64,000 nucleotides of DNA from an uncultured Hyphomicrobiaceae bacterium (GTDB lineage Bacteria; Pseudomonadota; Alphaproteobacteria; Rhizobiales; Hyphomicrobiaceae), in assembly GCA_905480435.1 (NCBI GenBank), contig CAJQQK010000176.1:37292-101291 (forward strand), written 5' to 3'. Positions 22,373 to 33,283 of this stretch are shown one piece after another (the stretch's first letter is position 1; each line of letters begins with the position of its first letter). The notes under the pieces are model-generated. The model was not told the DNA's origin. It did not search any database and saw only the letters and a program-made list of their open reading frames with translations. The translations under genes and the position numbers were made by a program.

Positions 22373-23314
22373 ATGGCGCGCAATAAGAAGGGCCGCGACG
22401 TCAGCGGCTGGATTATTCTGGACAAGCCGCGTGGCGTTACCTCAACGCATGCCGTAGCTCGGATCAAACGCATCTTTGATGCCACAAAAGTTGGTCACGC
22501 CGGCACGCTGGATCCATTGGCAACGGGCATCCTGCCGATTGCGCTCGGCGAAGCAACAAAGACTGTCTCCTACGCCGTCGATGATGAAAAGGCGTACAGG
22601 TTCACCGTTCGCTGGGGGATCGCAACCACAACGGATGACACCGAAGGCGACGCGACCAACACCAGTGATAGCAGACCATCTATTACCGACATTGAAGCCG
22701 TGCTGCCTCAGTTCGTCGGGGCAATCGAGCAGGTTCCACCCAAGTTTTCTGCGATCAAAGTCAATGGCAATCGCGCCTACGACCTTGCCCGTGGTGGTCA
22801 GGATGTCGAGCTGAAGTCCCGCATCGTCCAGATCAGCGATTTGAGCATCGAAGAAACGCCTGACGCCGATCATACGACCTTCGCAGCGATCTGTGGTAAG
22901 GGCACGTACGTGCGCTCTCTGGCGCGCGACATTGGTGGTATCCTCGGCTGCTTCGGCCATATATCGGATCTGCGCCGCACCCGCGTTGGACCGTTCAATA
23001 CCGAAAATTGCACCACGTTTGAGGAGCTAGAGGCGGCTCTTGAACAAGACAAAGCCGGGGATGAGCCAGCAACCGTAGCGCGCGATGATATGCTGTTGCC
23101 AGTCGAAGCGGCGCTGAACGGCTTGGAGCATCTGAGTATTTCGTCGTTGGATGCAAGCCGTCTCATCCGCGGCCAATCGGTAATGATGCGCGGCCGCGAT
23201 GCGCCGATTTTCGTCGGTACGGCATACGCAACTAGTCGTGGAAAATTGATTGCTCTGGTTGATTGCGATCGCGGGACCCTCCGCCCAACGCGGGTGTTTA
23301 ATCTCGGTGGTTAG
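22373..23314 (+). CDS. truB: tRNA pseudouridine(55) synthase
   Basis: GWIILDKPRGVTSTHAVARIKR...VGHAGTLDPLATGILPIALGEATK. Confidence 0.97.
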   Translation: MARNKKGRDVSGWIILDKPRGVTSTHAVARIKRIFDATKVGHAGTLDPLATGILPIALGEATKTVSYAVDDEKAYRFTVRWGIATTTDDTEGDATNTSDSRPSITDIEAVLPQFVGAIEQVPPKFSAIKVNGNRAYDLARGGQDVELKSRIVQISDLSIEETPDADHTTFAAICGKGTYVRSLARDIGGILGCFGHISDLRRTRVGPFNTENCTTFEELEAALEQDKAGDEPATVARDDMLLPVEAALNGLEHLSISSLDASRLIRGQSVMMRGRDAPIFVGTAYATSRGKLIALVDCDRGTLRPTRVFNLGG

Positions 23315-23400
23315 GGTGGTCCGTTCTCGGTTGGGATTGCCATACATTCGGTAAGGGCTTCGGCGCCCAACGGAACAGAAAAGTTGTGCTAAAGGATCCC

Positions 23401-24018
23401 TCAGCGCGACTTCGTTCGCTTTGCCCGCACCCGAAGGTCGACTATGACTTTGATGGTCGCCGCAAGGACCAGCACGCAAAGTGCCACCTTCGACATCGTC
23501 TCCATCGTCCCCTCGATCAGTATGCCATGGACCACACTCCCCACGACGATCACTAGTGCGAGGAACGTATGAGCGATGCGCCACGTACGCGGTCGCAATC
23601 GCCGGCGGAATGCAGCTAAAAGTGCGACGATGAAGACTGCCCACATGGCGATCACGCCCCAGGCGGAGAACTGCGTCGGCGAAGCAAAGAGAAGGGCGTC
23701 AATCACGTCCGGCGGACTGGTTACCCAAAGACCCGCGACGTGGATCACCACGGTCACGACGAGCACGCCTCCGATCCAGCGATGCACGCGCCGCCCACGA
23801 TGAGTTGACAGTCCTGGCAAGTATCCGCCAATCAGCACGGGCTGAACGAGCATGAGGCTCAGGGCGACAACTCCTGCAAACCCGGCCGTTATGTAGACGG
23901 GATCGCGCCATGCAAGCAGCGGGCTCGCGGCTGCAGCGGCGAGCGGCACGGCAATGGTAACCGCCAGGGCGGCCCAGATCAGGGGCACCCGGGTCAATCT
24001 CATCCACTTTGAACCCAA
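23401..24018 (-). CDS. Ferric-reductase-like transmembrane protein (predicted b-heme membrane protein)
   Basis: Multiple TM helices with THRGRRVHRWIGGVLVVTVVIHVAGLW and WRIAHTFLALVIVVGSVVHG. Confidence 0.7.
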   Translation of the reverse strand: MGSKWMRLTRVPLIWAALAVTIAVPLAAAAASPLLAWRDPVYITAGFAGVVALSLMLVQPVLIGGYLPGLSTHRGRRVHRWIGGVLVVTVVIHVAGLWVTSPPDVIDALLFASPTQFSAWGVIAMWAVFIVALLAAFRRRLRPRTWRIAHTFLALVIVVGSVVHGILIEGTMETMSKVALCVLVLAATIKVIVDLRVRAKRTKSR

Positions 24019-24023
24019 CTCGG

Positions 24024-24512
24024 TCAGACCGGCTGAAGGACGAAGTGCGCCTCAAGGCTGGTGTCTTTGGCGCTCGACATCACGGGACGTAGAAAGACGG
24101 TTTTAAAGTCGCCACTGTCATAGGCGAGGTGACCATGGGGTTGGCCAAAGGTGGGGACGATCTGCGGCATCTCAAGACGGAACACGCCGTTCGAGTCAGT
24201 GAGTGTAGCTCCATGACTCTGCGGGTCTCGCTCTTGCCCTTCGGTCGTGTGGGCCCAAATTTGAATACGCTGCCCCGCCAGAGCAGCCCCATCGCTTGCG
24301 CGCCGCACGGTGCCCGTCATCCAGAAGCCCCCGCCGCCAATCCGATCCACGATCTGCGCGCCCCGGCGATAATTGTTGGACCCGCCTCGCATCGAGCGGG
24401 TTGGTGGAAGGCCTTGCGCGTGAGTAGGAACAAAAAGCCCGGAAAGCCCGGTTGCCGCGACGGACCCAGCAGCGATGAGGAGGGTGCGACGGTTCAAAAG
24501 GACGGTAGTCAT
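24024..24512 (-). CDS. Tat-signal intradiol ring-cleavage dioxygenase-like/transthyretin-like protein
   Basis: NRRTLLIAAGSVAATGLSGL Tat-like signal; GGGFWMTGTVRRASDGAALAGQRIQIWAH...HGHLAY beta-sandwich and HxH. Confidence 0.65.
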   Translation of the reverse strand: MTTVLLNRRTLLIAAGSVAATGLSGLFVPTHAQGLPPTRSMRGGSNNYRRGAQIVDRIGGGGFWMTGTVRRASDGAALAGQRIQIWAHTTEGQERDPQSHGATLTDSNGVFRLEMPQIVPTFGQPHGHLAYDSGDFKTVFLRPVMSSAKDTSLEAHFVLQPV

Positions 24513-25118
24513 AATAGATTCCTCCTAGCGAGCGTGCAGTTGTTCGATCGATATTAACGGCGCCAGTTGCGACGGATACTAAACTTTAGCGCTGTTGCGG
24601 CAAATTCCCAGCTAAGGGAAGCAAAGCACCAGAAAAACCGCAACACAGTTTCGTGATGGAGTGCTGCAGATTGTTCAGTTAGCACAATTGTGCAGCTGCA
24701 ACGCATTGCTTGAATACGAGTATCGCAGAGCCAATTTTGCGTCATTTGTGGACAGCCGCCCAAGTGCGCTGCAGCACCTTAGTTCTGCCGTGCGTCCTGA
24801 ATTGCCTTGAGACGATAGAACTCTGATTGAGTATATACTGTTGGCGATTGAGGCCGTTGCGATCGCGCCGAAAGTGTTTGCGGCACATGACAGCTGTTTA
24901 GCGCAACTTTTCGTTCCGTCGAGCCGCTACCCCCTGCGAATGAAAAAAAGATCGATCTTGGCGCTGGATCGTGTATACACGGCACTTCGTTGGCATTCCG
25001 GCCTTTTGGCCTGGAGTGACACGATTATTTGCGACCCTGCTGGACGACATCCCGGCCGCGGCCGCCCCAGGGAAAACAATTCCCACAGTCATGCCTGATA
25101 TAACCGAAAGGACATTCG

Positions 25119-25388
25119 ATGTCGGTAACGGCCGAGCGCAAAACCGCGCTTATCAAAGATAATGCAACTAAATCCGGTGATACCGGTTCCCCAGAAGTGC
25201 AGATTGCGATCCTGACCGAGCGGATCACCAACCTGACAGAGCACTTTAAGACCCACAAAAAAGACAACCATTCCCGCCGCGGCCTTCTCAAGATGGTCTC
25301 GCTGCGCCGTCAGCTGCTCGATTATACGCGTGGCAAAAACGAACAGCGCTATCAGGACATCATTAAGAAGCTCGGCATCCGCCGTTAG
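25119..25388 (+). CDS. rpsO: 30S ribosomal protein S15
   Basis: [48 protein letters not shown]. Confidence 0.98.
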   Translation: MSVTAERKTALIKDNATKSGDTGSPEVQIAILTERITNLTEHFKTHKKDNHSRRGLLKMVSLRRQLLDYTRGKNEQRYQDIIKKLGIRR

Positions 25389-25571
25389 GAGACGACAAGT
25401 CTCGGCTTCTGCCTATGAGGTGCGCCCGATATGGGGCTCACGTTGAGTGCACAGAGCTGGGCTATCCGGCCCATTGCGGCAGGATCACAGAAATAGATGA
25501 CAGACAGCACAGCAAGCAACGGGCAATCCGGTCCGTTGCCAAGCGGGCTGGACCGAAACGAAAGAATTAAA

Positions 25572-27767
25572 ATGTTCGATATTCATCGAGTTGAAATCGA
25601 TTGGGGCGGGCGCAAGCTTAGCCTCGAAACAGGCCACATCGCTCGCCAGGCAGATGCAGCTGTGATGTGCCAGTATGGTGATACAACTGTGTTGGCAACC
25701 GTCGTCGCGGCAAAGTCAGTACGCCCGGGAATGGATTTTTTCCCGCTCACCGTGAATTACCAGGAAAAGACATACGCCGCCGGGAAGATCCCAGGCGGCT
25801 TTTTTAAGCGCGAAGGCCGTCCTTCCGAAAAGGAAACGTTGACGTCGCGCCTGATTGACCGGCCGATCCGTCCGCTATTCGTCGATGGTTTCAAGCATGA
25901 AACGCAGGTCGTCCCGACCGTGCTGTCATTCGACAACGAAAACGATCCTGACATCGTCGCTCTGATCGCCTGCTCGGCAGCATTGACACTGTCCGGCCTG
26001 CCCTTCCTTGGCCCGATTGGTGCAGCCCGCGTCGGCATGATCGATGGTGAGCTCGTTCTCAATCCGTTGCTCGACGAAATGGACAAGACCGATCTTGATC
26101 TGGTCATCGCCGGCACACACGATGCCGTCATGATGGTCGAATCGGAAGCCAAAGAGCTTTCGGAAGACAAGATGCTTGAAGCCGTTATGTTCGGCCACAA
26201 GCATTTCCAGCCTGTCATCCAGGCGATCATTTCGCTGGCCGAAATAGCTGCGAAAGAGCCATGGGATTTCACCCCGCCAGACAAATCGCAGTACGTCGAC
26301 AAGGCCAAAGCGATCGTCGAAGAAGACCTCAAGAAAGCCTTCGCAACGCCTGAAAAGAAGGCGCGCCAAGACATGGTCTCAGCCGCCAAGAAGAAGATGA
26401 TGGCAGAGCTTCTGCCAGAGGGCGCCGAGGCATCTGAAAGCGTGCTGGTCAGCGATGTCTTCAAAGGCATCGAGTCCAACATCGTTCGTGGCGACATCAT
26501 TCGGACAGGTAAGCGCATCGATGGCCGTGATCTCTCAACTGTTCGCCCGATCATGGCGGAAACCCAGGTGCTGCCACGCACCCACGGTTCGGCATTGTTC
26601 ACACGCGGCGAAACGCAGGCTCTGGTTGTTGCGACGCTCGGTACAGGCGAAGACGAGCAGTTTGTCGATGGCCTCGGTGGCACGCGCAAAGAGCGCTTCA
26701 TGCTGCATTACAACTTCCCTCCATATTCTGTCGGCGAAACCGGCCGGATGGGTTCACCGGGCCGCCGCGAAATCGGTCATGGTAAGTTAGCCTGGCGCGC
26801 GATGCGCCCACTGGTGCCGGATCATGAGGACTTCCCATACACGATCCGTCTCGTGTCCGAGATCACGGAGTCAAATGGTTCGTCGTCAATGGCAACCGTG
26901 TGTGGCGCTTCGCTGGCGATGATGGATGCGGGTATCCCGCTAAAACGTCCGGTCGCTGGCATTGCAATGGGCCTGATCAAAGAAGCTGACGATTATGCAG
27001 TCATGTCCGACATCCTTGGTGACGAAGACCATCTTGGTGACATGGATTTCAAGGTCGCCGGTACTGCCGATGGTATCACATCGCTGCAGATGGACATCAA
27101 GATCACCGGCATCACTGAGGAAATCATGAAAGTCGCGCTCAACCAGGCGCGCGACGGTCGCATGCACATCCTTGGCGAAATGGCGAAAGCGCTTGATGTC
27201 TCTCGTGGAGAAGTTGGCGAGCACGCACCACGCATCGAAACGATCACGATTCCAACCGATAAGATCCGTGAAGTTATCGGCCAGGGTGGTTCTGTGATCC
27301 GTTCGATCGTTGAAGAAACTGGCGCTAAGATCGACATCAGCGATGATGGCACGGTGAAGATCGCGGGCTCGAAACGCGAGATCATTGATGCTGCCATGGC
27401 ACGCATCAAAGGCATCACGTCAGAGCCAGAAGTTGGCGTGATCTACAAGGGCAAAGTCGTTAAGATCATGGAATTTGGTGCCTTCATCAACTTCTTTGGA
27501 CCAAAAGACGGTCTTGTACACATCTCACAACTTACCTCTGAGATGCGCCCGAACCACCCAAGCGACGTCGTCAAGGAAAACCAGGAAGTGTTCGTCAAGC
27601 TGCTTGGCTTCGATGACCGCGGCAAGGTTCGCCTGTCAATGAAGATCGTCAACCAGGAAACTGGCGAAGAAATTCCACGTGCCGAAGGCGATGAGCCAGA
27701 AGACACCGGTGGAGAGCGCAGCGGTGGCGGCGGCCGAGGCCGTGGACGTGGTCCCCGTCGCGATTGA
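25572..27767 (+). CDS. pnp: Polyribonucleotide nucleotidyltransferase
   Basis: PNPase core ([29 protein letters not shown]) plus KH and S1 domains. ORF opens at 25497; [16 protein letters not shown] start preferred. Confidence 0.97.
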   Translation: MFDIHRVEIDWGGRKLSLETGHIARQADAAVMCQYGDTTVLATVVAAKSVRPGMDFFPLTVNYQEKTYAAGKIPGGFFKREGRPSEKETLTSRLIDRPIRPLFVDGFKHETQVVPTVLSFDNENDPDIVALIACSAALTLSGLPFLGPIGAARVGMIDGELVLNPLLDEMDKTDLDLVIAGTHDAVMMVESEAKELSEDKMLEAVMFGHKHFQPVIQAIISLAEIAAKEPWDFTPPDKSQYVDKAKAIVEEDLKKAFATPEKKARQDMVSAAKKKMMAELLPEGAEASESVLVSDVFKGIESNIVRGDIIRTGKRIDGRDLSTVRPIMAETQVLPRTHGSALFTRGETQALVVATLGTGEDEQFVDGLGGTRKERFMLHYNFPPYSVGETGRMGSPGRREIGHGKLAWRAMRPLVPDHEDFPYTIRLVSEITESNGSSSMATVCGASLAMMDAGIPLKRPVAGIAMGLIKEADDYAVMSDILGDEDHLGDMDFKVAGTADGITSLQMDIKITGITEEIMKVALNQARDGRMHILGEMAKALDVSRGEVGEHAPRIETITIPTDKIREVIGQGGSVIRSIVEETGAKIDISDDGTVKIAGSKREIIDAAMARIKGITSEPEVGVIYKGKVVKIMEFGAFINFFGPKDGLVHISQLTSEMRPNHPSDVVKENQEVFVKLLGFDDRGKVRLSMKIVNQETGEEIPRAEGDEPEDTGGERSGGGGRGRGRGPRRD

Positions 27768-27783
27768 GTTGCGATTACAGCAG

Positions 27784-27849
27784 GTCGCGTTTGAATGGAT
27801 TCACAATGCGCCCTAAAACGCCCAATCTTCGGGCGATTTAAGGATCCGA
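27784..27849. repeat. Dispersed intergenic repeat, copy 1 (with copy 2 at 43194)
   Basis: Ungapped similarity over about 66 bp to 43194-43259, including an identical CGCCCAATCTTCGGGCG hairpin core. Confidence 0.8.
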
Positions 27850-27894
27850 TTAAACGCGGATGCCTTAGCGACATCTACGCGCTGAAATAATTAA

Positions 27895-27921
27895 AGGCGG
27901 GCCGCAAGGTCCGCCTTTTTT
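27895..27921 (+). terminator. Rho-independent terminator downstream of pnp
   Basis: AGGCGGGCC-gcaa-GGTCCGCCT (9 bp stem with one G-T pair) followed by a T run. Confidence 0.9.
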
Positions 27922-27944
27922 GATTCAGTGATGATTATTCATTG

Positions 27945-28787
27945 TTAGATTGCGATCAGCTCAGGTGCGTCGGCCCAGAGCCGCTGGGCGCCGATAGAGA
28001 CGCTCGCCGCGTCGCCTGTCGTCATGAGCCTCAGTTGCCGCGTATCGCCGGCCTGCTCCGCGTATTCCGGATGTCGCGTGAGGTAGTCGGCAAGGCTGTC
28101 GGCCACGGTTGCTGGCTGCGACAGCACGCGCACTCCATCGGGTAGATACTTCTCAAACAGCCGCGAGATGATTGGAAAGTGGGTGCAACCCAAAATAACT
28201 CGGTCCGGGCGCTGGTTGTTGCAGGCGATAAGTGCCCGTGAGCAAGCGTCAGCAACGATGCCTTCTACCGTTGTCGCGCCAGCCTCAATTGCATCGACAA
28301 GACCCGGACAGGCCTGCTGGATGGCTTGTGCTTCCGGGCAGCGTTTGGCAATTTCTTCTGGATAAACATTGCTCAGAACCGTGCGGGTCGTGCCGAACAC
28401 CACGATCAGGTCTGAATTGTGCTTTTGCGGATATTGCGGCGTCGTCACGGCCCACGGTGTTAATGTGGCGGCTTCCACCGTCGGCGCGACAATGCCAAGT
28501 ACATTGCAACCGCGCCACGCCTCAGATTGAGGCAACCAGTGCTGCTGAAGCGTGCGCGCTGCAACTGCGGTTGCTGTATTGCAGCCAAGCAGCACCAGTT
28601 TGCAATCCATGGCAAACAATCGCTCAACGCCAGCACGGGTGAGATCGATCACTTCATCAGAAGGACGGTCGCCGTACGGCACGTTGGCGTGGTCGCCAAG
28701 ATACGCGAAAGAGAGACTGTCAAAGCGCTCAGCAAGCGCTTTCAGCACGGTGAGCCCGCCAAGCCCTGAATCAAAAACCCCGATCAT
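27945..28787 (-). CDS. murI: Glutamate racemase
   Basis: IGVFDSGLGGLTVLKAL...LLGCNTATAVA...VILGCTHFPII. Confidence 0.96.
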   Translation of the reverse strand: MIGVFDSGLGGLTVLKALAERFDSLSFAYLGDHANVPYGDRPSDEVIDLTRAGVERLFAMDCKLVLLGCNTATAVAARTLQQHWLPQSEAWRGCNVLGIVAPTVEAATLTPWAVTTPQYPQKHNSDLIVVFGTTRTVLSNVYPEEIAKRCPEAQAIQQACPGLVDAIEAGATTVEGIVADACSRALIACNNQRPDRVILGCTHFPIISRLFEKYLPDGVRVLSQPATVADSLADYLTRHPEYAEQAGDTRQLRLMTTGDAASVSIGAQRLWADAPELIAI

Positions 28788-28935
28788 GCCGCCACCTTCT
28801 TCGCGAAGCAGTGGCTAACATGATTAGCGCGGCGGGTGTTTACCGTCCACGCTCAATGAGTACTTGAATACATGTCGGCGCTTGAGCGCCAACGCACAGG
28901 TCAGATTGCTGCGCGATCGGCGGCAAAGAGAAGAG

Positions 28936-29808
28936 TTACTCTGCCGCTTCACCTGGCGGACGCTGCATGACGACGTCAGCGCCAGCGTCGATTTCTTTAA
29001 GGGCTTCGAGATCAGGCATGCCCGTCGTCGAGTAGCCACAGTCAACGAAATGCACTTCGCCCGTAACTGCTCCAGACATTGGGGAAAGCAGGTACAGCGC
29101 GGATCCGCCGACATCATCCAAAGTTGGCGTGCGGCGTAACGGGGCATGATTGCGCTGGTAGTTGAAAATCACGCGGGCGTCCGAGACGCCGGCACCAGCG
29201 AGCGTGCGCATCGGACCTGCCGACAGCGCATTGACGCGAATGTTTTGTGGCCCAAGGTCTGCTGCGAGATATCGAACGGAGGCCTCGAGGGCAGCTTTTG
29301 CAACGCCCATCACATTGTATGATGGCACCCAACGGGTTGAGCCGCCGTAGGTAAGTGTCAACAGTGAACCGCCGTCCGGCATGATTTCGGCGGCGCGTTT
29401 TGCGAGTTCAGTGAATGAGAAGCATGAGATAACCATTGTGTTAACAAAGTTATCGCGGGAAGTTTCTGCATACATGCCGGCTAATTCGTGGCGATCAGAA
29501 AATGCCAGAGCGTGGACGATAAAATCGATCTTGCCCCATTCTCTTTTAATCGAGTCGAAAACCTTATCAACGCTTTCGACATCGCTGACATCGCAGGGCT
29601 CAATAATTTTCGCACCAACTGATTCAGCAAGCGGAATAGCGCGGCGCCCAAACGCCTCGCCCTGGTATGTAAATGCAAGCTCGGCGCCGTGGCCGGCAAG
29701 AACCCTGGCAATGCCCCAAGCGATCGATCGATCGTTGGCAACACCCATGATCAGGCCGCGTTTTCCCGCCAGCAGTGGGCCGGGCTTTGCAATATCCGTA
29801 TCATTCAT
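28936..29808 (-). CDS. fabI: Enoyl-[acyl-carrier-protein] reductase (NADH), FabI type
   Basis: GKRGLIMGVANDRSIAWGIARVL; GPQNIRVNALSAGPMRTLA; start MNDTD at 29808. Confidence 0.93.
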   Translation of the reverse strand: MNDTDIAKPGPLLAGKRGLIMGVANDRSIAWGIARVLAGHGAELAFTYQGEAFGRRAIPLAESVGAKIIEPCDVSDVESVDKVFDSIKREWGKIDFIVHALAFSDRHELAGMYAETSRDNFVNTMVISCFSFTELAKRAAEIMPDGGSLLTLTYGGSTRWVPSYNVMGVAKAALEASVRYLAADLGPQNIRVNALSAGPMRTLAGAGVSDARVIFNYQRNHAPLRRTPTLDDVGGSALYLLSPMSGAVTGEVHFVDCGYSTTGMPDLEALKEIDAGADVVMQRPPGEAAE

Positions 29809-29979
29809 AGGATCGCCTACTCTCATCGCAGCGGTGTTGGCATGTACATTGAACCAGCCGCCACCATTTTTATACAATCGCATCTTAAAACACGCTCCAG
29901 GGGTTGTTGTTTCCCTAAAGGATGTTCCCTGTGCAGGTTTTAGGCCATTTTCATATTCTAGCTAAAGCGGCTTAAGTAG

Positions 29980-31209
29980 TTAACCTTCGTAACGTGTGAA
30001 TACGAGTGTCGCATTGGTTCCGCCAAAACCAAAACTATTCGACATAACGGCATTAAGAGAGACATTATCCATGCGCTCTTGCACGATCGGCATATCGCTG
30101 AATTCAGGGTCTAATTCATCGATATTCGCGCTTTCACATATAAATCCATTATTCATCATAAGCAGCGAGATGATCGATTCCTGGACACCGATCGCGCCAA
30201 GTGAGTGGCCAGTTAATGATTTTGTTCCAGCAATATATGGCGCGTTCGCACCAAACACTTCACGGATGGCTTCGATCTCACGAAGATCACCCACCGGAGT
30301 TGAGGTTGCGTGTGGGTTAATATAATCGATTTTTTCAATGGGCGTACCGTTAAGCCCCTGCATCGCCTGACGCATGCAGCGCACGGCGCCTTCGCCCGAT
30401 GGTGCAACCATGTCAAAGCCATCTGAGGTGGCACCGTAACCGGCAACTTCACCGTAAATCTTGGCGCCGCGCGCTTTCGCGTGCTCAAGCTCTTCCAGAA
30501 CCAGCATGCCGGCCCCACCGGCGATGACGAAGCCATCACGGTTTTTGTCATAGGCTCGGCTGGCTTTGGATGGCGTGCTGTTGAAGTTGGAAGACATTGC
30601 GCCCATCGTGTCAAAGAGGACGGACAGTCTCCAGTCCAGCTCTTCACAGCCGCCGGCAAAGACGATGTCCTGCTTGCCCCATGCGATCTGCTCCGCCGCA
30701 TTGCCGATGCAATGTGCTGACGTTGAGCAAGCTGATGAGATGGAGTAGTTGACGCCGGTGATTTTGAAGCTTGTCGCGAGCAATGCGGATGGTCCCGAGC
30801 ACATTGCTTTTGGAACCTCGAACGGACCAACCTTTTTGGGACCTTTGGTGACCGTGGTTTCAGCAGCGCGGACAATGGCAACCGTTGATGGGCCGCCAGA
30901 GCCAACAATTATCCCGGAACGCTCATGCTGGACTTCTTCGTCAGACAGTCCCGCGTCCTGGATCGCATGATCCATGGCGATGTAGTTCCAGCCGAGGCCC
31001 GCCTCCATGAAACGGCGCGGCTTGCGCGGCACCATGGCGGCCCAGTCAAGTTCTGGCTGACCGTGCACATGGCACCGAAATCCAAGCTCTTCGTATTTGT
31101 CAGCGTGAGAAATGCCCGATCGTGCCTCGCGCAAAGAGGCTGTAACCTCTTGCGTCGTATTCCCAATGCTGGAGACGATGCCCATCCCCGTAACGACAAC
31201 GCGTCTCAT
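29980..31209 (-). CDS. fabB: 3-oxoacyl-ACP synthase I (FabB)
   Basis: KAS fold with [16 protein letters not shown] active-site Cys; [25 protein letters not shown]; neighbour of fabA. Confidence 0.95.
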   Translation of the reverse strand: MRRVVVTGMGIVSSIGNTTQEVTASLREARSGISHADKYEELGFRCHVHGQPELDWAAMVPRKPRRFMEAGLGWNYIAMDHAIQDAGLSDEEVQHERSGIIVGSGGPSTVAIVRAAETTVTKGPKKVGPFEVPKAMCSGPSALLATSFKITGVNYSISSACSTSAHCIGNAAEQIAWGKQDIVFAGGCEELDWRLSVLFDTMGAMSSNFNSTPSKASRAYDKNRDGFVIAGGAGMLVLEELEHAKARGAKIYGEVAGYGATSDGFDMVAPSGEGAVRCMRQAMQGLNGTPIEKIDYINPHATSTPVGDLREIEAIREVFGANAPYIAGTKSLTGHSLGAIGVQESIISLLMMNNGFICESANIDELDPEFSDMPIVQERMDNVSLNAVMSNSFGFGGTNATLVFTRYEG

Positions 31210-31332
31210 ACGATCCCTTTCGCCTCACCCCGCCAAGCTCTCCGGTCTCTTACACCGTCTGCCAGACATCCGTTTCTCGCTTGTTCGTAACGCTATAGCA
31301 ACTCAGCTGACGATCTGATAGCCGCCAATGCG

Positions 31333-31848
31333 CTAGCTCGCGTCAAGAATAACGCGCAAATCCGTGGCGTTGTAAAAAACCTCGCCGTCGGCCTTCATCG
31401 TTCCATCGGCATAGCCCAACGTCAGTTTGCCTGTCCGAACGCGTTTGATATCAATGATGTATTCGAGTTTTTTGACGGCCGGTGTGACAATTTTCTTGAA
31501 CTTAACCTCGCCAACACCGAGTGCCCTGCCACGGCCCGGTTCGCCGAGCCAGCCAAGATAAAAGCCGGTCAGCTGCCACAGCGCATCAAGCCCGAGACAA
31601 CCGGGCATCACAGGGTCATTTTTGAAGTGGCACGCAAAGAACCATTCGACTTGTGGATTGTCGGCAATCTGCATCTCGGCGACGATTTGGCCTTTGCCAT
31701 GCGCGCCGCCTTCTTCGGAGACCAGCGGAATGCGTTCAAACATTAGCATCGGCGGCAATGGCAATTGCGCATTGCCAGGGCCGAAGAGCTCACCACGGCC
31801 ACAGGCCAGAAGGTCTTCGTACTCGAAACTGGGGCGTCGCTCGGTCAT
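31333..31848 (-). CDS. fabA: 3-hydroxydecanoyl-ACP dehydratase
   Basis: [31 protein letters not shown]. Confidence 0.96.
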   Translation of the reverse strand: MTERRPSFEYEDLLACGRGELFGPGNAQLPLPPMLMFERIPLVSEEGGAHGKGQIVAEMQIADNPQVEWFFACHFKNDPVMPGCLGLDALWQLTGFYLGWLGEPGRGRALGVGEVKFKKIVTPAVKKLEYIIDIKRVRTGKLTLGYADGTMKADGEVFYNATDLRVILDAS

Positions 31849-32187
31849 GGCGGTACTTGCTTAAACCTCTAGTGCTGGAAATTATGAGTGTCAGCGTTCA
31901 ATGTGGTGACGATCCGGCGCTTATCCAAGTACCGGTTCATACATCCCGGATGTCGAAAAGACACCCGAAATGGGCCACTAGCTCAGCGCCGTGCAGATCG
32001 TATCACATACGCCTAGTCTTCAAAAAGGTAAACGTGATGCTCGTCAAGGGTTGAATAGAGGTTTCATGCGAGGATAGCGCGCGATCCGGTCGCCAACAGA
32101 TCCGCGATCTTTACAGCGCCGCATCAAACAGTCGCCTGACCTGCTATTGCCCAGCTCCAAGCTTAGCGGTATGATCAATCAATTGAG

Positions 32188-32211
32188 TTGACAGCTGTAG
32201 CAGCTCAACCT
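32188..32211 (+). promoter_or_regulatory. Candidate irr promoter/operator: TTGACA -35 overlapping an inverted repeat
   Basis: GTTG-ac-AGCTG-tag-CAGCT-CAAC inverted repeat overlapping TTGACA, about 65-85 bp upstream of the irr start; the -10 is weak. Confidence 0.35.
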
Positions 32212-32272
32212 TTGGACTTTAGTGCAAATTGAGTCATAGAGGTTCGGCTGGCTGAGCCATTAGGCATGGGCA

Positions 32273-32701
32273 ATGCAGAAATCTGAAATCGATGCGCCAA
32301 GCGCATGCATTACGGCAATTCTTCGATCCGCTGACTTGCGGCCGACGCGACAGCGTGTAGCGCTTGGAAGACTGCTGTTTTCGGGGCAGGATCGTCACGT
32401 GACGGCGGAAATGCTGCACGAAGAAGTTGGCGGTGCGGGTGAGCGTATTTCCCTCGCCACTGTCTACAACACGCTGCATCAATTTGAGCGTGCCGGCCTA
32501 ATACGTGAGCTCGCGATCGATGGTGCGAAGACATATTTCGACACCAACACATCGAATCACAGCCATTTTTTCATCGAGAGCGACGGCCGGGTGATCGATA
32601 TTCCGGCTGAAGGGCTGAGCGTGCTTGGTGTACCCGAGCCGCCGGAAGGTACACGCATCAGTCATATCGACGTTGTGGTCCGGCTGGTTAAGACGGTCTG
32701 A
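32273..32701 (+). CDS. irr: Fur-family transcriptional regulator, Irr-like
   Basis: LRPTRQRVALGRLLFSGQDRHVTAEMLHEEV...SLATVYNTLHQFERAGLIREL...NHSHFFIE; divergent from fabA-fabB-fabI. Confidence 0.85.
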   Translation: MQKSEIDAPSACITAILRSADLRPTRQRVALGRLLFSGQDRHVTAEMLHEEVGGAGERISLATVYNTLHQFERAGLIRELAIDGAKTYFDTNTSNHSHFFIESDGRVIDIPAEGLSVLGVPEPPEGTRISHIDVVVRLVKTV

Positions 32702-32719
32702 CTTTGCTCTGGTCAGGGG

Positions 32720-33283
32720 CTAACGCAGGATTTCCTGCGGATAGATTCCCCATAGCCGGCGTTGCTCCACATATCCGCTAAACCGTCCGATGCTGACGTG
32801 GCACCAGCTGCGATCGCATGATTTGAGGCCGACAAGTGTGCCAGCTTCGAGCTTGGCGACAGCGCGAGATCGTTGCCGCGGGCGGCTGAGAAGCGTTGTC
32901 AGCTGTTTCGCTGATCCCGTTTCCTTTAGTTGCCAGGGCGAAACAAGCGCCGTGCGGCGTGCTGAAATCAATGTGCGGAGGATCCAGCCAGTTGCTCCGT
33001 CAGAATCCCGTACCTGGCGCCAGCGACCATGCTCTCGCAAGACCTCTACAGGCAGTCCCTCACGCCGGAAAACCCAGACTTTTGGGAATTTTGTGCCGGG
33101 TCCTTTGCGCAGGTTAACCGGATTGGATTTGAGCGAGAAGAATTTTGGTAGCCCCGCTTTGGCAGCAGATCCGGCACTTTGCGCATGCAGTTGTGCCGAC
33201 CAACACGATACCAATAACAGCGCCATCAGCAGCCGACCGACAGTGCGGCGGGCAGCCGACGGATCATCGTGCAAATTTTTCAT
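32720..33283 (-). CDS. Secreted bacterial SH3-domain protein
   Basis: Signal peptide MKNLHDDPSAARRTVGRLLMALLLVSCWSAQLHAQS, then SH3-like repeats (VNLRKGPGTKFPKVWVFRREGLPVEVL...WRQVRDSDGATGWI). Confidence 0.8.
   Translation of the reverse strand: MKNLHDDPSAARRTVGRLLMALLLVSCWSAQLHAQSAGSAAKAGLPKFFSLKSNPVNLRKGPGTKFPKVWVFRREGLPVEVLREHGRWRQVRDSDGATGWILRTLISARRTALVSPWQLKETGSAKQLTTLLSRPRQRSRAVAKLEAGTLVGLKSCDRSWCHVSIGRFSGYVEQRRLWGIYPQEILR

Noticed and set aside
29708-29722. GATCGATCGATCG run
   Set aside because: Inside the fabI coding sequence; explained by codon usage.
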